Positions 43,001 to 54,826 of a stretch of 64,000 bases of DNA are shown here, one piece after another. The DNA lies in NCBI GenBank assembly GCA_963736975.1, contig CAVTQY010000001.1, forward strand, positions 868,001-932,000, given 5' to 3'. Position numbers and translations under genes: made by a program. This DNA comes from CAVTQY01 sp963736975 (GTDB lineage: Bacteria; Pseudomonadota; Alphaproteobacteria; Acetobacterales; Acetobacteraceae). The notes below the pieces were generated by a model. That model was not told the DNA's origin and searched no databases. It was given only the letters and a program-made list of their open reading frames with translations. The stretch's first letter is position 1. Each line of letters opens with the position of its first letter.

Positions 43001-43362
43001 ACATCGCGGCCGAGATTGCTGCGCTCAACCGCATCCGCCGAGCCAACCCGGCACTGCAAACACATCTCGGCCTGCGGTTCTACAACGCCTTCAATGACCA
43101 AGTTCTGCTCTACGGCAAGATGTCGCCGGGCGGGACCGGCATGACGCTGGTCGCGGTCAGCCTCGACCCCTACAATGTGCAGCAAGCCGCCATCGAGATA
43201 CCGCTCTGGGAATGGGGGCTGCCCGACCACGGCTCGCTCGCGGCCGAGGACCTGGTGCGCAACTACCGCTTTGTCTGGACCGGCAAGCAGCAATCCGTGA
43301 CGCTGAACCCGCACGAACTCCCGTTCTGCATCTGGCGCATCGCACCCGTGGGCGCGGCATGA
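40093..43362 (+). CDS. glgE: Alpha-1,4-glucan:maltose-1-phosphate maltosyltransferase with extra N-terminal GH13-like domain
   Basis: 1089 residues against about 660-700 for GlgE alone. Residues from about 430 on are GlgE: the beta-sandwich domain (VTISADIFADGHDMLAAELL), then the GH13 barrel with YEMFPRSATHDPTRSGRFAD, nucleophile Asp at about 817 (VRIFRVDNPHTKPLPFWQW) and acid/base Glu at about 846 (FLSEAF). It elongates alpha-glucan using maltose-1-phosphate. The first 430 residues form a second, degenerate GH13 domain: the nucleophile region reads AGFRCLNPDHVPPPIWSHL (Asp lost) and the acid/base region reads CLFIAWTPGAP (Glu lost). It is the first gene of a seven-gene operon. The ATG at 40093 follows GGAGA. 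Confidence 0.95.
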   Translation: MTPKIYHMHPLVAGPLADWPRHIARCRAMGFDTIASAPLFRPGARGDIFLTADHEALHPALQAEAPADVAIARLADACAAQGLRLILDLVADRVAVDSVLCTREPSWFHPAGDGAEPPDPRRKPREQDAAEARFDGTGGLAGWWAERLTRLVKAGVAGFRCLNPDHVPPPIWSHLIREVRASRECLFIAWTPGAPRDAIAALAGIGFDFVASSLAWWDARASWFLDEYQMLRRVAPSIASPEPSFTDRLAPLLDPQADPIAGYRRALHLAAATASGLFVPMGFEYATRRSFDPAGAAPQDFENARQEARTDLSDEIREATHLLDRIDSLGVNGGEMRALTGPDNRLTALLRADAADMRDAGRAILVLANPALTRAAPLDLPLSPLPASAGAMFRGPQSLNGPIDLRSPLTPGDVRVFCYDRAPAITDVSPGVIATPAEAARAPRVAIEAIAPAVDDGRFPVKRLAGDTVTISADIFADGHDMLAAELLWRAADETAWQRSPMRLTVNDRWQASFTPARMGRHWFTVEAWWDEWGTFRRDLVRKREAGQNVELDIEDGRELLRRIAAQPADASAGARLETILRALEAADLEQRVEVLLAENTSAAVQAAGYRPFLCCHAPEMPLDADRPQAGFASWYEMFPRSATHDPTRSGRFADVIAELPRIRDMGFDVLYFPPIHPIGHTNRKGRNNSLTATAEDVGSPYAIGSEEGGHDAILPALGTFDDFRALVAAAREQGLEIALDFAIQCSLDHPWVREHPDWFRWRADGSLRYAENPPKKYEDIVNVDFYTPTAIPDLWLALRDVVLFWAEQGVRIFRVDNPHTKPLPFWQWMIADVRARNPDILFLSEAFTRPKMMYRLAKIGFTQSYTYFTWRNSKQELTEYLTELTSVQVAGFFRPNFFVNTPDINPVYLQSSGRAGFLIRATLAATLSGLWGMYSGFELCESAPLPGREEYLDSEKYQIRVRDWHAPGNIAAEIAALNRIRRANPALQTHLGLRFYNAFNDQVLLYGKMSPGGTGMTLVAVSLDPYNVQQAAIEIPLWEWGLPDHGSLAAEDLVRNYRFVWTGKQQSVTLNPHELPFCIWRIAPVGAA

Positions 43363-46300
43363 ACGCGCCGCTCACGCAACCGCTGCCGCTGGTCGCCGCC
43401 CCGGCGCCCACCGCCGAGGAGGATCGGCTGTGGTACAAGGACGCGGTGATCTATCAGTTGCATGTGAAATCATTCATGGACGCCAACAACGATGGCGTGG
43501 GCGATTTCGCGGGCCTGATCTCCAGGCTCGACTACATCGCCTCGCTCGGCGTCACCGCAATCTGGCTGCTGCCCTTCTATCCCTCGCCCCGCCGCGACGA
43601 CGGTTATGATATCGCCGACTATCGTGGCGTGCATCCGGATTACGGCACGCTCGCGGACGCCAAGCGCTTCGTGGCCGCGGCGCATGAACGCGGCATGCGG
43701 GTGATCACCGAACTGGTGATCAACCACACCTCCGACCAGCATCCCTGGTTCCAGCGGGCGCGCCACGCTAAACCGAGCAGCGTGCACCGCGACTTCTACG
43801 TCTGGTCCGACACCGACCAGAAATACGCCGGCACCCGCATCATCTTCGTCGATACCCAGCGCTCCAACTGGACGTGGGACGCCGAAGCCGGCGCCTATTA
43901 CTGGCACCGCTTCTACTCGCACCAGCCGGACCTCAATTTCGACAACCCTCGCGTGCTCAAGGAAGTGCTCGCGGTGATGCGCTACTGGGTGGCGATCGGT
44001 GTCGATGGGCTGCGGCTCGACGCCGTGCCTTATCTGGTGGAGCGCGAAGGCACCAACAACGAGAATCTGCCCGAGACGCACGCCGTTCTCAAACAGCTGC
44101 GCGCCGAGCTGGACACCTCCTCACCCGACCGCATGCTGCTGGCCGAAGCCAATCAATGGCCGGAGGACACCAAGGACTATTTCGGAGCCGGCGACGAATG
44201 CCATATGGCGTTCCACTTCCCGCTGATGCCGCGCATGTACATGGCGATCGCGCGGGAAGACCGTTTCCCGATCACCGACATATTACGCCAGACCCCGGAT
44301 ATCCCGACCAACTGCCAATGGGCGATCTTCCTGCGCAACCACGACGAACTCACGCTCGAGATGGTTACCAACTCCGAGCGCGACTATCTGTGGGAAACCT
44401 ATGCCGCCGACCGCCGGGCGCGGCTCAATCTCGGCATCCGCCGCCGCCTCGCCCCATTGCTGGAGCGCGACCGCCGGCGCATTGAGCTGATGAACTATCT
44501 CCTGTTCTCCATGCCCGGCACGCCGGTGATCTATTACGGCGACGAGCTCGGCATGGGCGACAACATTCATCTCGGCGACCGCGACGGCGTGCGCACGCCG
44601 ATGCAGTGGTCGCCGGACCGCAATGGCGGTTTCTCCCGCGCGGACCCTGCATCGCTGGTGCTGCCGCCGATCATGGACCCGCTGTATGGCTATGAGGCGG
44701 TGAACGTTGAAGCGCAGTCGCGCGACCCGCACTCGCTGTTGAACTGGACCCGCCGCGTACTGGCTGTGCGCCGGCAGCACCACTCGTTCGGGCGCGGCTC
44801 GTTCCGCCTCCTGTACCCGAAGAACCGCAAGATTCTCGCCTTCCTCCGCGAATACCAGCAAGAGACGCTGCTGTGCGTCGCCAATCTCTCGCGCACGCCG
44901 CAGGCGGTTGAACTCGAACTGGCGGAGTTCGCCGGCCGTGTCCCGGTGGAGCTGGACGGCGGCTCCGTTTTTCCGCCGATCGGACAGCTCACCTACCTGC
45001 TGACCTTCCCACCCTACGGTTTTTACTGGTTTCGCCTTGCCACCGAGGCAGACTGGCCTTCTTCCCACACACCCGCGCCGGAGCCCATGCCCGAATATCA
45101 GACGCTCGTCATGCGACGATCGCTCGACGACGCGCTCGCCACAACGCGGGCCACGATCGAGCACGACATCCTGCCCACCTACCTCGCCAAACGCCGCTGG
45201 TTCGCCGCCAAGGACCAGAAGCTGGGCGCCGTGCGCCTGGCGATGAGCACACGGCTGCCCGACGCCGACCGTGACGTCCTGCTGGCCGAGATCGAAACCG
45301 AGCTTCCCGGCGGTACAGCGCGCTGGCTGCTGCCGCTCTCGGTCTATTGGGAAGACGAACCGTCCGCGGCTCTGCCGGTCCAGCTCGCGCTCGCCCGCGT
45401 CCGCCGCCTGAGCCGCGTCGGCCTTCTGACCGATGGATTCGCCGTGCCAGCGTTCGTGCACGCCGTCATGACGGGCTTCGCCGAGGGGCGCGCCGTGCAC
45501 GGTCCGGGGACGGCGAGCTGCGGTTCGAAACCACCACCCGGATGGGCGAAACCAGCGTCGCCGCCGATTCGCCGATCAACTGGCTGTCGGCGGAGCAGTC
45601 GAACAGCTCGCTTATCGTCGGCGACATGGCGATGCTGAAAATCTTCCGCCGTGTTGTCGGCGGTCCGCACCCGGAAGCCGAAATGGGCCGCTACCTCACT
45701 GAGCACGGCTTCACCGGCACGCCGGCGCTGCTCGGCGAAATGGTGCGCATCGGCGCCGATGGCACACGGCACACGCTGGCGGTCGCGCAATGTTTCGTTC
45801 GCAACCAGGGTGACGGCTGGAACTGGACTCTGGAATGGCTCGTGCGCGCCCTCTCCGATCTCGACACGCAAGGCGAGCTCGGCTCCTCGCAGGGCGAGCA
45901 TGTGGCCGACTATGCCAGCATCGCCGGACAGTTCGGCCGCCGCCTGGGGGAGATGCATACCCTGCTGGCGCAGCCCAGCGACGACCCGGCCTTCGCCCCC
46001 GAACGGGCCGACGAGGCCACGGCCCGGCGCTGGACCGAGCAGGTCACGCGTCAGATCGAGGCGGCCCTCGCTGCGCTCGGCGCACAACCGCTGGAAGGAC
46101 CGCCGGCGGAGGAAGCCGCCCGGCTCAATGCTCTGCGCCAACCGCTGCTCGACGCCATCGCCCACTTGGCCCGTGCCGGCATTGGCACGCCACTCACCCG
46201 CGTGCACGGCGATCTGCATCTCGGCCAGACGCTGGTCACCGGCGGCGATATCACCATCATCGACTTCGAGGGCGAGCCAGCACGCACGCTCGACGAACGG

Positions 46301-46661
46301 CGCGCCAAAGCCAGTCCGATGAAAGACGTCGCCGGTGTGTGGCGCTCCTTTGACTATGCCGCCGCCGTGATGCAGCGGAAAAGCCGGGAGAGCCACGCGC
46401 ACCTGCCTGACGACCGGCGTGATGCACTGCTTGCCGCCTTCATCGAGAGCGCCGGGGCAGCCTTCCTAGACGCGTACCGTGCCGCCATCCCCAGCGCGCA
46501 ACAAGCGAGCGACGAACTGCTCGATCTGTTTCTGATCGAAAAGGCTGCTTACGAGGTAGCCTATGAAGCCGCCAACCGACCGACCTGGATTGACGTGCCG
46601 CTGCACGGCTTGACGCGGCTAGCCGATCGGGTGACCCGTCCCGCACAGCAGGCAGCCGCCG

Positions 46662-46669
<8 letters not shown>
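43359..46669 (+). CDS. treS: Maltose alpha-D-glucosyltransferase (trehalose synthase) / maltokinase fusion, frameshifted
   Basis: The restored product is about 1103 residues. Part one is the TreS GH13 enzyme: YQLHVKSFMDANNDGVGDF, nucleophile Asp about 221 in DGLRLDAVPYL, Glu about 262 in LLAEANQWPED. It isomerises trehalose and maltose. Part two is maltokinase (Pep2), which makes maltose-1-phosphate for GlgE, with the kinase-like VHGDLHLGQTLVTGGDITII and DFEGEPARTL. Frame one breaks at about 45505, in the maltokinase N-terminal region, and would stop at 45638; the rest is read in the frame that ends at 46669. One missing base (HG then GDGELRFETT) explains it. The start overlaps the glgE stop (ATGA). 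Confidence 0.88.
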
Positions 46670-48876
<2,207 letters not shown>

Positions 48877-48879
48877 CGC

Positions 48880-51003
48880 ATGTCGGGAGGCCTGCAGCAC
48901 CCCCCGGACGCGCTGCTCCCCGGCAACCCCTATCCTCTCGGCGCCACCTGGGACGGCAGTGGCGTCAACTTCGCCATCTTTTCCGCCCACGCCGAGCGCA
49001 TGGACCTCTGCCTCTTCGACAAGACCGGCCGCGCCGAGCTCTGCTGTCTGATCATGCCGGAATTCACCGACCAAATCTGGCACGGTTACCTGCCGGAGGC
49101 CGGTCCCGGCACGATTTATGGCTTCCGCGCGCATGGACCGTACCATCCGCAGCGCGGCCATCGCTTCAATCCTTTCAAGCTCCTGCTCGATCCTTACGCT
49201 CGGGCTGTCACCGGCCGGCTGCGCTGGTCGGATGCGCTCTACGGGTACCGCATTACCTCGCCACGCGGTGACCTCTCGTTCGACCGCCGCGACAGCGCGC
49301 CTTTCATGCTGAAAGCCGTGGTCACCGGCCCGGACACGTTTCCCTGGGGCGATGATCGCCCACCGAACGTGCCGTGGTCACAGACCGTGATCTACGAAGC
49401 ACATGTGAAGGGCTTGACCGCATTGCGCGATGATATCGCGCCGGAACGCAGAGGCACCTTCGCCGCCCTCGGCGAGCCGCAGATCATCGAGCACCTGCTT
49501 CACCTCGGCATCACCGCGGTCGAATTGCTGCCGGTACAGGCCTTCGTACAGGACCGCATACTGCTCCGCCAGGGTCTGCGCAACTACTGGGGCTATAACA
49601 CGCTCTGCTTCTTTGCGCCCGAAGCCGCCTATCTCGCCACCGGCTCCGCCGACGAGATCCGCGCCACCATCCGCCGGCTGCACCAAGCCGGGATCGAGGT
49701 CATTCTCGATGTGGTTTACAATCACACCGCCGAAGGCAGCGAAACCGGCCCGACACTCTCGTTCCGCGGTCTCGACAACGCCAGCTACTTCCGTCTCGCG
49801 CATGATAACCTCCGCCACTCCCTCAACGACAGCGGTTGCGGAAACACACTGAATCTCGCCCAGCCGCGCGTGTTGCAGATGGTCATGGACTCGCTCCGCT
49901 ACTGGATGACGTCGTTTCACGTGGATGGCTTCCGGTTCGATCTCTCCCCCGCGCTGGGGCGGGAGCCGCATGGCTTTGACCCGGGCGCCGGTTTCTTCGA
50001 TTCGATCCGCCAGGATCCGCTTTTGTCCCACATGAAGCTAATCGCTGAGCCCTGGGATGTCGGCCCCGGCGGCTATCAGCTCGGACGCCACCCGCCCGGC
50101 TGGGCCGAGTGGAACGACCGCTTCCGCGACGGTCTGCGCCGGTTCTGGCGTGGCGATGCTGGCCAACGCCCGGATGTCGCGGCGCGGCTGGCGGGCTCGG
50201 CTGATCTGTTCGGCAAGGACGGCCGCCGACCCTGGGCCTCGGTCAACTACGCCGCGTGTCACGACGGCTTCACCCTCGCCGATCTTGTCAGTTACGAGCG
50301 CAAGCACAACGAAGCGAACGGGGAGGACAACCGCGACGGCCAGCACGACAATGTCAGCGCCAATTGGGGCGTCGAAGGCCCGACCGACGATCCCGCCATT
50401 ACCGCGGTGCGCGAGCGCGTGCGCCACGCTCTGCTCGCCACCGCCTTCCTCGCCGAGGGCACGCCAATGCTGCTCGCCGGCGATGAATTCGGCCGCACGC
50501 AGCGCGGCAACAACAACGCCTATTGCCAGGACAACGCCGTCTCCTGGCTCGACTGGCGCCTTGCTGCATCGCCGGAGGGCCGCGCCTTCACGGCGTTCAC
50601 CGCCCGCCTGATCGCGCTGCGCCGGACCCAGCCGGCGCTCGGCCAGGCGCGCTTTCTGTATGGCCGGCACGAACTCGCCCCCGGTATCGCCGATATCGCT
50701 TGGTTCGATGAGCAAGGTGCGCCGATCCCGCCGGAGACATGGAACAACCCGAACGAACGCACGTTGGCGCTGCGCCGGGCGACACGCCTCGCTGACGGCC
50801 GGGTACCGATGTTGACACTGATGCTCAATCCCACCGGGGAGGATCGCGTCTTTGCCCTGCCGCCGCCGGTCCTGCCCACGCGCGTGCTGCTCGACACCGC
50901 GGCGCCAGCCGACCCTGAGCACGAAATCGAACGCGCTGAAATTGCCGTCGCGGCGCGAAGCCTGATCCTACTGCTTGCCGTGGCTGGAGAAATCACTTCA
51001 TGA
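48880..51003 (+). CDS. glgX: Glycogen debranching enzyme GlgX
   Basis: A 707-residue GH13_11 isoamylase-type enzyme that cleaves alpha-1,6 branches of glucan. The N-terminus NPYPLGATWDGSGVNFAIFS is the CBM48 domain. The barrel has YEAHVKGLTALRDDIAPERR, VYNHTAEGSETGPTLSFRGL, nucleophile Asp in HVDGFRFDLSPALGREPHGF (about residue 351) and Glu in MKLIAEPWDVGPGGYQLG. The intact C-terminus ends in a beta domain (TLMLNPTGEDRVFALPPPV). It is three bases after glgB and overlaps treZ by four, so it is co-translated. Confidence 0.95.
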   Translation: MSGGLQHPPDALLPGNPYPLGATWDGSGVNFAIFSAHAERMDLCLFDKTGRAELCCLIMPEFTDQIWHGYLPEAGPGTIYGFRAHGPYHPQRGHRFNPFKLLLDPYARAVTGRLRWSDALYGYRITSPRGDLSFDRRDSAPFMLKAVVTGPDTFPWGDDRPPNVPWSQTVIYEAHVKGLTALRDDIAPERRGTFAALGEPQIIEHLLHLGITAVELLPVQAFVQDRILLRQGLRNYWGYNTLCFFAPEAAYLATGSADEIRATIRRLHQAGIEVILDVVYNHTAEGSETGPTLSFRGLDNASYFRLAHDNLRHSLNDSGCGNTLNLAQPRVLQMVMDSLRYWMTSFHVDGFRFDLSPALGREPHGFDPGAGFFDSIRQDPLLSHMKLIAEPWDVGPGGYQLGRHPPGWAEWNDRFRDGLRRFWRGDAGQRPDVAARLAGSADLFGKDGRRPWASVNYAACHDGFTLADLVSYERKHNEANGEDNRDGQHDNVSANWGVEGPTDDPAITAVRERVRHALLATAFLAEGTPMLLAGDEFGRTQRGNNNAYCQDNAVSWLDWRLAASPEGRAFTAFTARLIALRRTQPALGQARFLYGRHELAPGIADIAWFDEQGAPIPPETWNNPNERTLALRRATRLADGRVPMLTLMLNPTGEDRVFALPPPVLPTRVLLDTAAPADPEHEIERAEIAVAARSLILLLAVAGEITS

Positions 51004-52754
51004 GTGCAGATCCGATGGCGTTTGGCGCCACCTTGTTGGCGGACGGGCGCACGTGCTTTCGCCTGTGGGCTCCGGCTCAGCAGCAAGTAGCGGTCATGCG
51101 GGAAAACGGGCCAGCAATCCCGATGCGCCGCAACGGTGAATGGTTCGAAGCGGAAGCACCCTGCGGCGCCGGCGCGCGCTACCGCTATCGCCTCGGCGAC
51201 GGCACGCTGATCCCCGATCCCGCGTCGCGCTTTCAGCCGCAGGACGTGCACGGCCCCAGCGAGGTGATCGACCCCACCGCCTATCGCTGGCAACACAATG
51301 CCTGGCGCGGCCGTCCCTGGCAGGAGACCGTGCTCTATGAGCTGCACGCCGGCTGCTTCAGCGGCTTCCACGGCATCACGCGCGAGCTGCCCCGGCTCAA
51401 GGCATTGGGCATCACCGCGGTCGAGTTGATGCCGGTCAACGATTTCCCCGGCCGGCACAACTGGGGTTATGACGGCGTGCTGCCCTACGCGCCGGACTCC
51501 GCCTACGGCACGCCCGACGATCTCCGTGCCCTGGTCGATGCAGCGCACGGATTGGGTCTGATGATCTTCCTCGATGTCGTTTATAACCATTTCGGACCGG
51601 ACGGAAATTATCTCTCGCTGTACGCGCCACAGTTCTTCCGCACGGACATCCACACCCCCTGGGGCGCCGCGATCGACTTCCGCCGCCCCGAAGTGCGGCA
51701 GTTCTTCACCGAGAACGCCCTGCACTGGCTAACAGAATACCGCATCGACGGGCTGCGCCTCGATGCGGTGCACGAGATCAGCGAGCCCGACTGGCTGGAC
51801 GAAATGGCCGATACCGTCCGTCGCACCCTGGAACCGGGCCGGCACGTGCATCTCGTGCTGGAAAACGAACACAACGACGCGAAACCGCTGCTGCGCGACA
51901 TCGACGCGCAGTGGAACGATGACGGCCACCACATGTTTCATGTCCTGCTTACCGGCGAACGCGGCGGCTATTATCGCGACTACGCCGAGGCCGGCGCGCC
52001 AGGTCTGGCGCGCGTGATGGCCGAAGGCTTCTTCTTTCAGGGTCAGCATTCCTCGCATCGCGGCCGTCCGCGTGGCACGCCCAGCAAGGATCTGCCGCCC
52101 ACCGCCTTCGTGCTGTTCCTGCAGAACCACGACCAAGTCGGCAACCGCGCCTTCGGCGAGCGACTGACCGCTCTCGCCGATCCGCAGGCCCTGGAAGCCG
52201 CCATCGCCGCGCAGCTTCTCTCCCCGCAGATCCCAATGCTGTTCATGGGCGAGGAAACCGCCAGCCGCACGCCATTTCTGTTCTTCACCGACCACGGCGC
52301 GGAGCTTGGCAGCAAGGTGCGCGAGGGCCGCCGGCTGGAATTCGCGCACTTCCCCGAATTCTCCGACGCCGAGGCGCGCGAGCGCATCCCCGATCCGAAT
52401 GCGCCGGCAACGTTCGAAGCTTCCCTCCCCCGCCCAGACCCGGCGCACGGCGAAGCGCGGCGCGAACTTTACCAAAAGCTGATCGCCATCCGCATGCAGG
52501 AGATCGTGCCGGAACTAGAACATACGCGCAGTATCGAAGCGCAGCCGCTCGGCAGCGCCGCGGTGTTGGCCCGATGGCAACTCGGGCATCGCGGCGTGCT
52601 GACGCTCGCCGTCAACCTGGGCGAGGTTGCCGTCGCGATGGCGCCGGCGGCCGGACGGCTGCTCCACGCCACCCCGGATGGCGCCGGCGGCCGCGCGCAG
52701 GCCGGCGAGTTGCCCGGGCGCGCCACCGTGGCCTTCCTGGATTCCGGCCGATGA
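51000..52754 (+). CDS. treZ: Malto-oligosyltrehalose trehalohydrolase
   Basis: A 584-residue GH13 enzyme that releases trehalose from the maltooligosyl-trehalose end made by TreY. The N-terminal CBM-like domain reads FGATLLADGRTCFRLWAPAQ. The barrel has LYELHAGCFSGFHGITREL, the typical VYNHFGPDGNYLSLYAPQFF, nucleophile Asp in RIDGLRLDAVHEISE (about residue 255) and acid/base Glu in LVLENEHNDAKPLL. LQNHDQVGNRAFGERL carries the final catalytic Asp. It overlaps glgX by four bases (ATGA) and malQ by four bases. Confidence 0.95.
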   Translation: MSADPMAFGATLLADGRTCFRLWAPAQQQVAVMRENGPAIPMRRNGEWFEAEAPCGAGARYRYRLGDGTLIPDPASRFQPQDVHGPSEVIDPTAYRWQHNAWRGRPWQETVLYELHAGCFSGFHGITRELPRLKALGITAVELMPVNDFPGRHNWGYDGVLPYAPDSAYGTPDDLRALVDAAHGLGLMIFLDVVYNHFGPDGNYLSLYAPQFFRTDIHTPWGAAIDFRRPEVRQFFTENALHWLTEYRIDGLRLDAVHEISEPDWLDEMADTVRRTLEPGRHVHLVLENEHNDAKPLLRDIDAQWNDDGHHMFHVLLTGERGGYYRDYAEAGAPGLARVMAEGFFFQGQHSSHRGRPRGTPSKDLPPTAFVLFLQNHDQVGNRAFGERLTALADPQALEAAIAAQLLSPQIPMLFMGEETASRTPFLFFTDHGAELGSKVREGRRLEFAHFPEFSDAEARERIPDPNAPATFEASLPRPDPAHGEARRELYQKLIAIRMQEIVPELEHTRSIEAQPLGSAAVLARWQLGHRGVLTLAVNLGEVAVAMAPAAGRLLHATPDGAGGRAQAGELPGRATVAFLDSGR

Positions 52755-54826
52755 GCGACGAAACGCTTCGCGCCCTCGCGCGCGAAGCCGGCATCTCCGT
52801 CGAATGGGACAACTACGCCGGCGAACCGCGCACCGTCGCTCCCGACGCGTTGCGAGCCGTCCTCGAAGCGCTGGGCTATGCATGCGGCAGCGAGGCCGAG
52901 ATTGCCGACAGCCGCAATCGCCTGGCACGGCCTGAAGGACTCACCGGACTACCGCCGCTGGTCACCGCCGTTGTCGGTCGGCGCACCCGTCTCGCGATAG
53001 ATGAGGAGGTACCGCGCCGGGCACGCCTGTTGCTGGAAACCGGCGGTGCACGCGACCTGACGCCGCAGGAAGCGCTCGAGGGGATCGATCTGCCGCCGAT
53101 CGCCGAGCCCGGTTACCACCGGCTGCTGCTCGGTGATCGTGAGATCGTGCTCGCTGTCGCACCCGAACGCGCTGTAACGGTCGCGGACCTCGCACCGAAC
53201 CGGGCCTGGGGCCTTGCCGCGCAGGTCTATGGGCTGCGTCACCACGGCGATCATGGAATCGGCGACGCCGCCGGGATCGCCGCGTTGGCCGAGGCAGCGG
53301 CGCGGCGCGGCGCGGATGCACTCGCGCTGAGCCCAATGCACGCGATGTTTCCGTCGCAACCGGAGCGCTACGGCCCGTATTCCCCATCCAGCCGGCTGTT
53401 TTTCAACCCGCTGCATGCCGCGCCCGCGCTCGTGTTCGGTGAAAACCTAGTTGCTCGTGCAACTGAGTCGCTCGCGCCCAGGCGCGACCTGGCCCGCCTG
53501 AGGGACGCGGCGTTGATCGACTGGCCTGCCGCCGCCGCCGCCAAATACGCCGTGCTGCATGCCCTGTTCGCCGCTTTCAACGACAGGCCAGACGGCAGGC
53601 TGCGCGCGGATTTCGCCGCGTTCCAACTCGCCGGTGGCGAGCTGCTCGCCGGCCACGCCTGTTTCGAGGCCCTGCAAGCGGAGCAACAGGCGCTGGGCGG
53701 CGTCGCCGATTGGCGCGAATGGCCTGCCGACCTGCGCGACCCGTCCTCACCCGTCGTCGCTGCCTTCCGTGCCTCGCGTCCGCATGATGTATCGTTCCAC
53801 ATGTTCCTGCAATGGATTGCCGATCGCTCGCTCGCCGTCGCCCAGCAACGGGCGCGCGAAGCAGGCATGCGGATCGGCCTGATCGCCGACCTTGCGGTGG
53901 GCATGGATGCGGCCGGCAGCCATGCCTGGAGCCGGCCGCAGGACGTGCTTTCCGGGCTTGCGATCGGCGCGCCGCCCGACCTGTTCAACCCGAACGGCCA
54001 GCAATGGGGCATCACCAGCTTTTCCCCCAGAGCGCTCGCCGCCACCGGCTTCGCACCCTTCGTCGCCACCGTGCGCGCGGCGCTGCGCAACGCGGGGGGC
54101 GTGCGCATCGACCATGCGATGGGCCTGCAGCGTCTCTGGCTGGTGCCGCAGGGCGAATCGCCCGCCGACGGTGCCTATCTGAGTTACCCGCTCACCGACA
54201 TGCTGCGCCTACTGGCACTCGAATCGCATCGTCACCGCGCCATCGTCGTCGGCGAGGATCTCGGCACCGTCCCCGAAGGCTTCCGGGAGAAACTTGTTGC
54301 GCACGGCGTCTATGGCATGCGCGTGCTGTGGTTCGAAAAGACCGGCGATGCTTTCTCACCTCCCGACGCCTGGGACCAAGCCGTGGCAGCTATGACCTCC
54401 ACGCACGACCTGCCGACCGTCGCGGGCTGGTGGACGGGGGCGGATATCGCGCTCCGCACCAAGCACCACGTACTGGGACCGACGCAGAATCGGGCTAATG
54501 CCGAAGCCGAGCGAAGCACCGACCGAACCGCCCTCTGGCAGGCCTTCACCGCGTCCGGCGTGGCGCGCGGTAACCCGCCTGCGCGGGACCATCCACAACC
54601 ATTCGTCGATGCCGCGCTGCGCTTTGTCGCCCGCACCGCCTCGGCGCTCACCCTGCTGCCGCTGGAAGACGCGCTCGCCTCGCCCGACCAGCCCAACCTG
54701 CCCGGCACGATCGACGAGCATCCCAACTGGCGCCGCCGGCTGCCCGTACCAGCGAGCGAGGTGCTGGACGCCGAGGCGCCGGCACAGCGCCTGGCCGACG
54801 TCGCCGCGGAAAGGGCGAAGTCATGA
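52751..54826 (+). CDS. malQ: 4-alpha-glucanotransferase (amylomaltase)
   Basis: A 691-residue GH77 enzyme that moves maltooligosaccharides between glucans and recycles short chains from debranching. A roughly 130-residue N-terminal extension starts MSDETLRALAREAGISVEWD. The barrel has AQVYGLRHHGDHGIGDAAGI, SPMHAMFPSQPERYGPYSPS, the DLAVGMDAAGSHAWSRPQD loop, nucleophile Asp in GGVRIDHAMGLQRLW (about residue 455), Glu in IVVGEDLGTVPEGF, and TSTHDLPTVAGWWTG. The ATG at 52751 overlaps the treZ stop and is preferred over a longer in-frame ORF. It overlaps treY by four bases. Confidence 0.93.
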   Translation: MSDETLRALAREAGISVEWDNYAGEPRTVAPDALRAVLEALGYACGSEAEIADSRNRLARPEGLTGLPPLVTAVVGRRTRLAIDEEVPRRARLLLETGGARDLTPQEALEGIDLPPIAEPGYHRLLLGDREIVLAVAPERAVTVADLAPNRAWGLAAQVYGLRHHGDHGIGDAAGIAALAEAAARRGADALALSPMHAMFPSQPERYGPYSPSSRLFFNPLHAAPALVFGENLVARATESLAPRRDLARLRDAALIDWPAAAAAKYAVLHALFAAFNDRPDGRLRADFAAFQLAGGELLAGHACFEALQAEQQALGGVADWREWPADLRDPSSPVVAAFRASRPHDVSFHMFLQWIADRSLAVAQQRAREAGMRIGLIADLAVGMDAAGSHAWSRPQDVLSGLAIGAPPDLFNPNGQQWGITSFSPRALAATGFAPFVATVRAALRNAGGVRIDHAMGLQRLWLVPQGESPADGAYLSYPLTDMLRLLALESHRHRAIVVGEDLGTVPEGFREKLVAHGVYGMRVLWFEKTGDAFSPPDAWDQAVAAMTSTHDLPTVAGWWTGADIALRTKHHVLGPTQNRANAEAERSTDRTALWQAFTASGVARGNPPARDHPQPFVDAALRFVARTASALTLLPLEDALASPDQPNLPGTIDEHPNWRRRLPVPASEVLDAEAPAQRLADVAAERAKS

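Noticed and set aside
43212..43358. Upstream extension of treS
   Set aside because: The longer frame starts deep inside glgE; the ATG at 43359 overlapping the glgE stop gives the conserved N-terminus.
49378..50031. 217-residue ORF opposite glgX
   Set aside because: Shadow of the glgX catalytic barrel; no ribosome site or motif.
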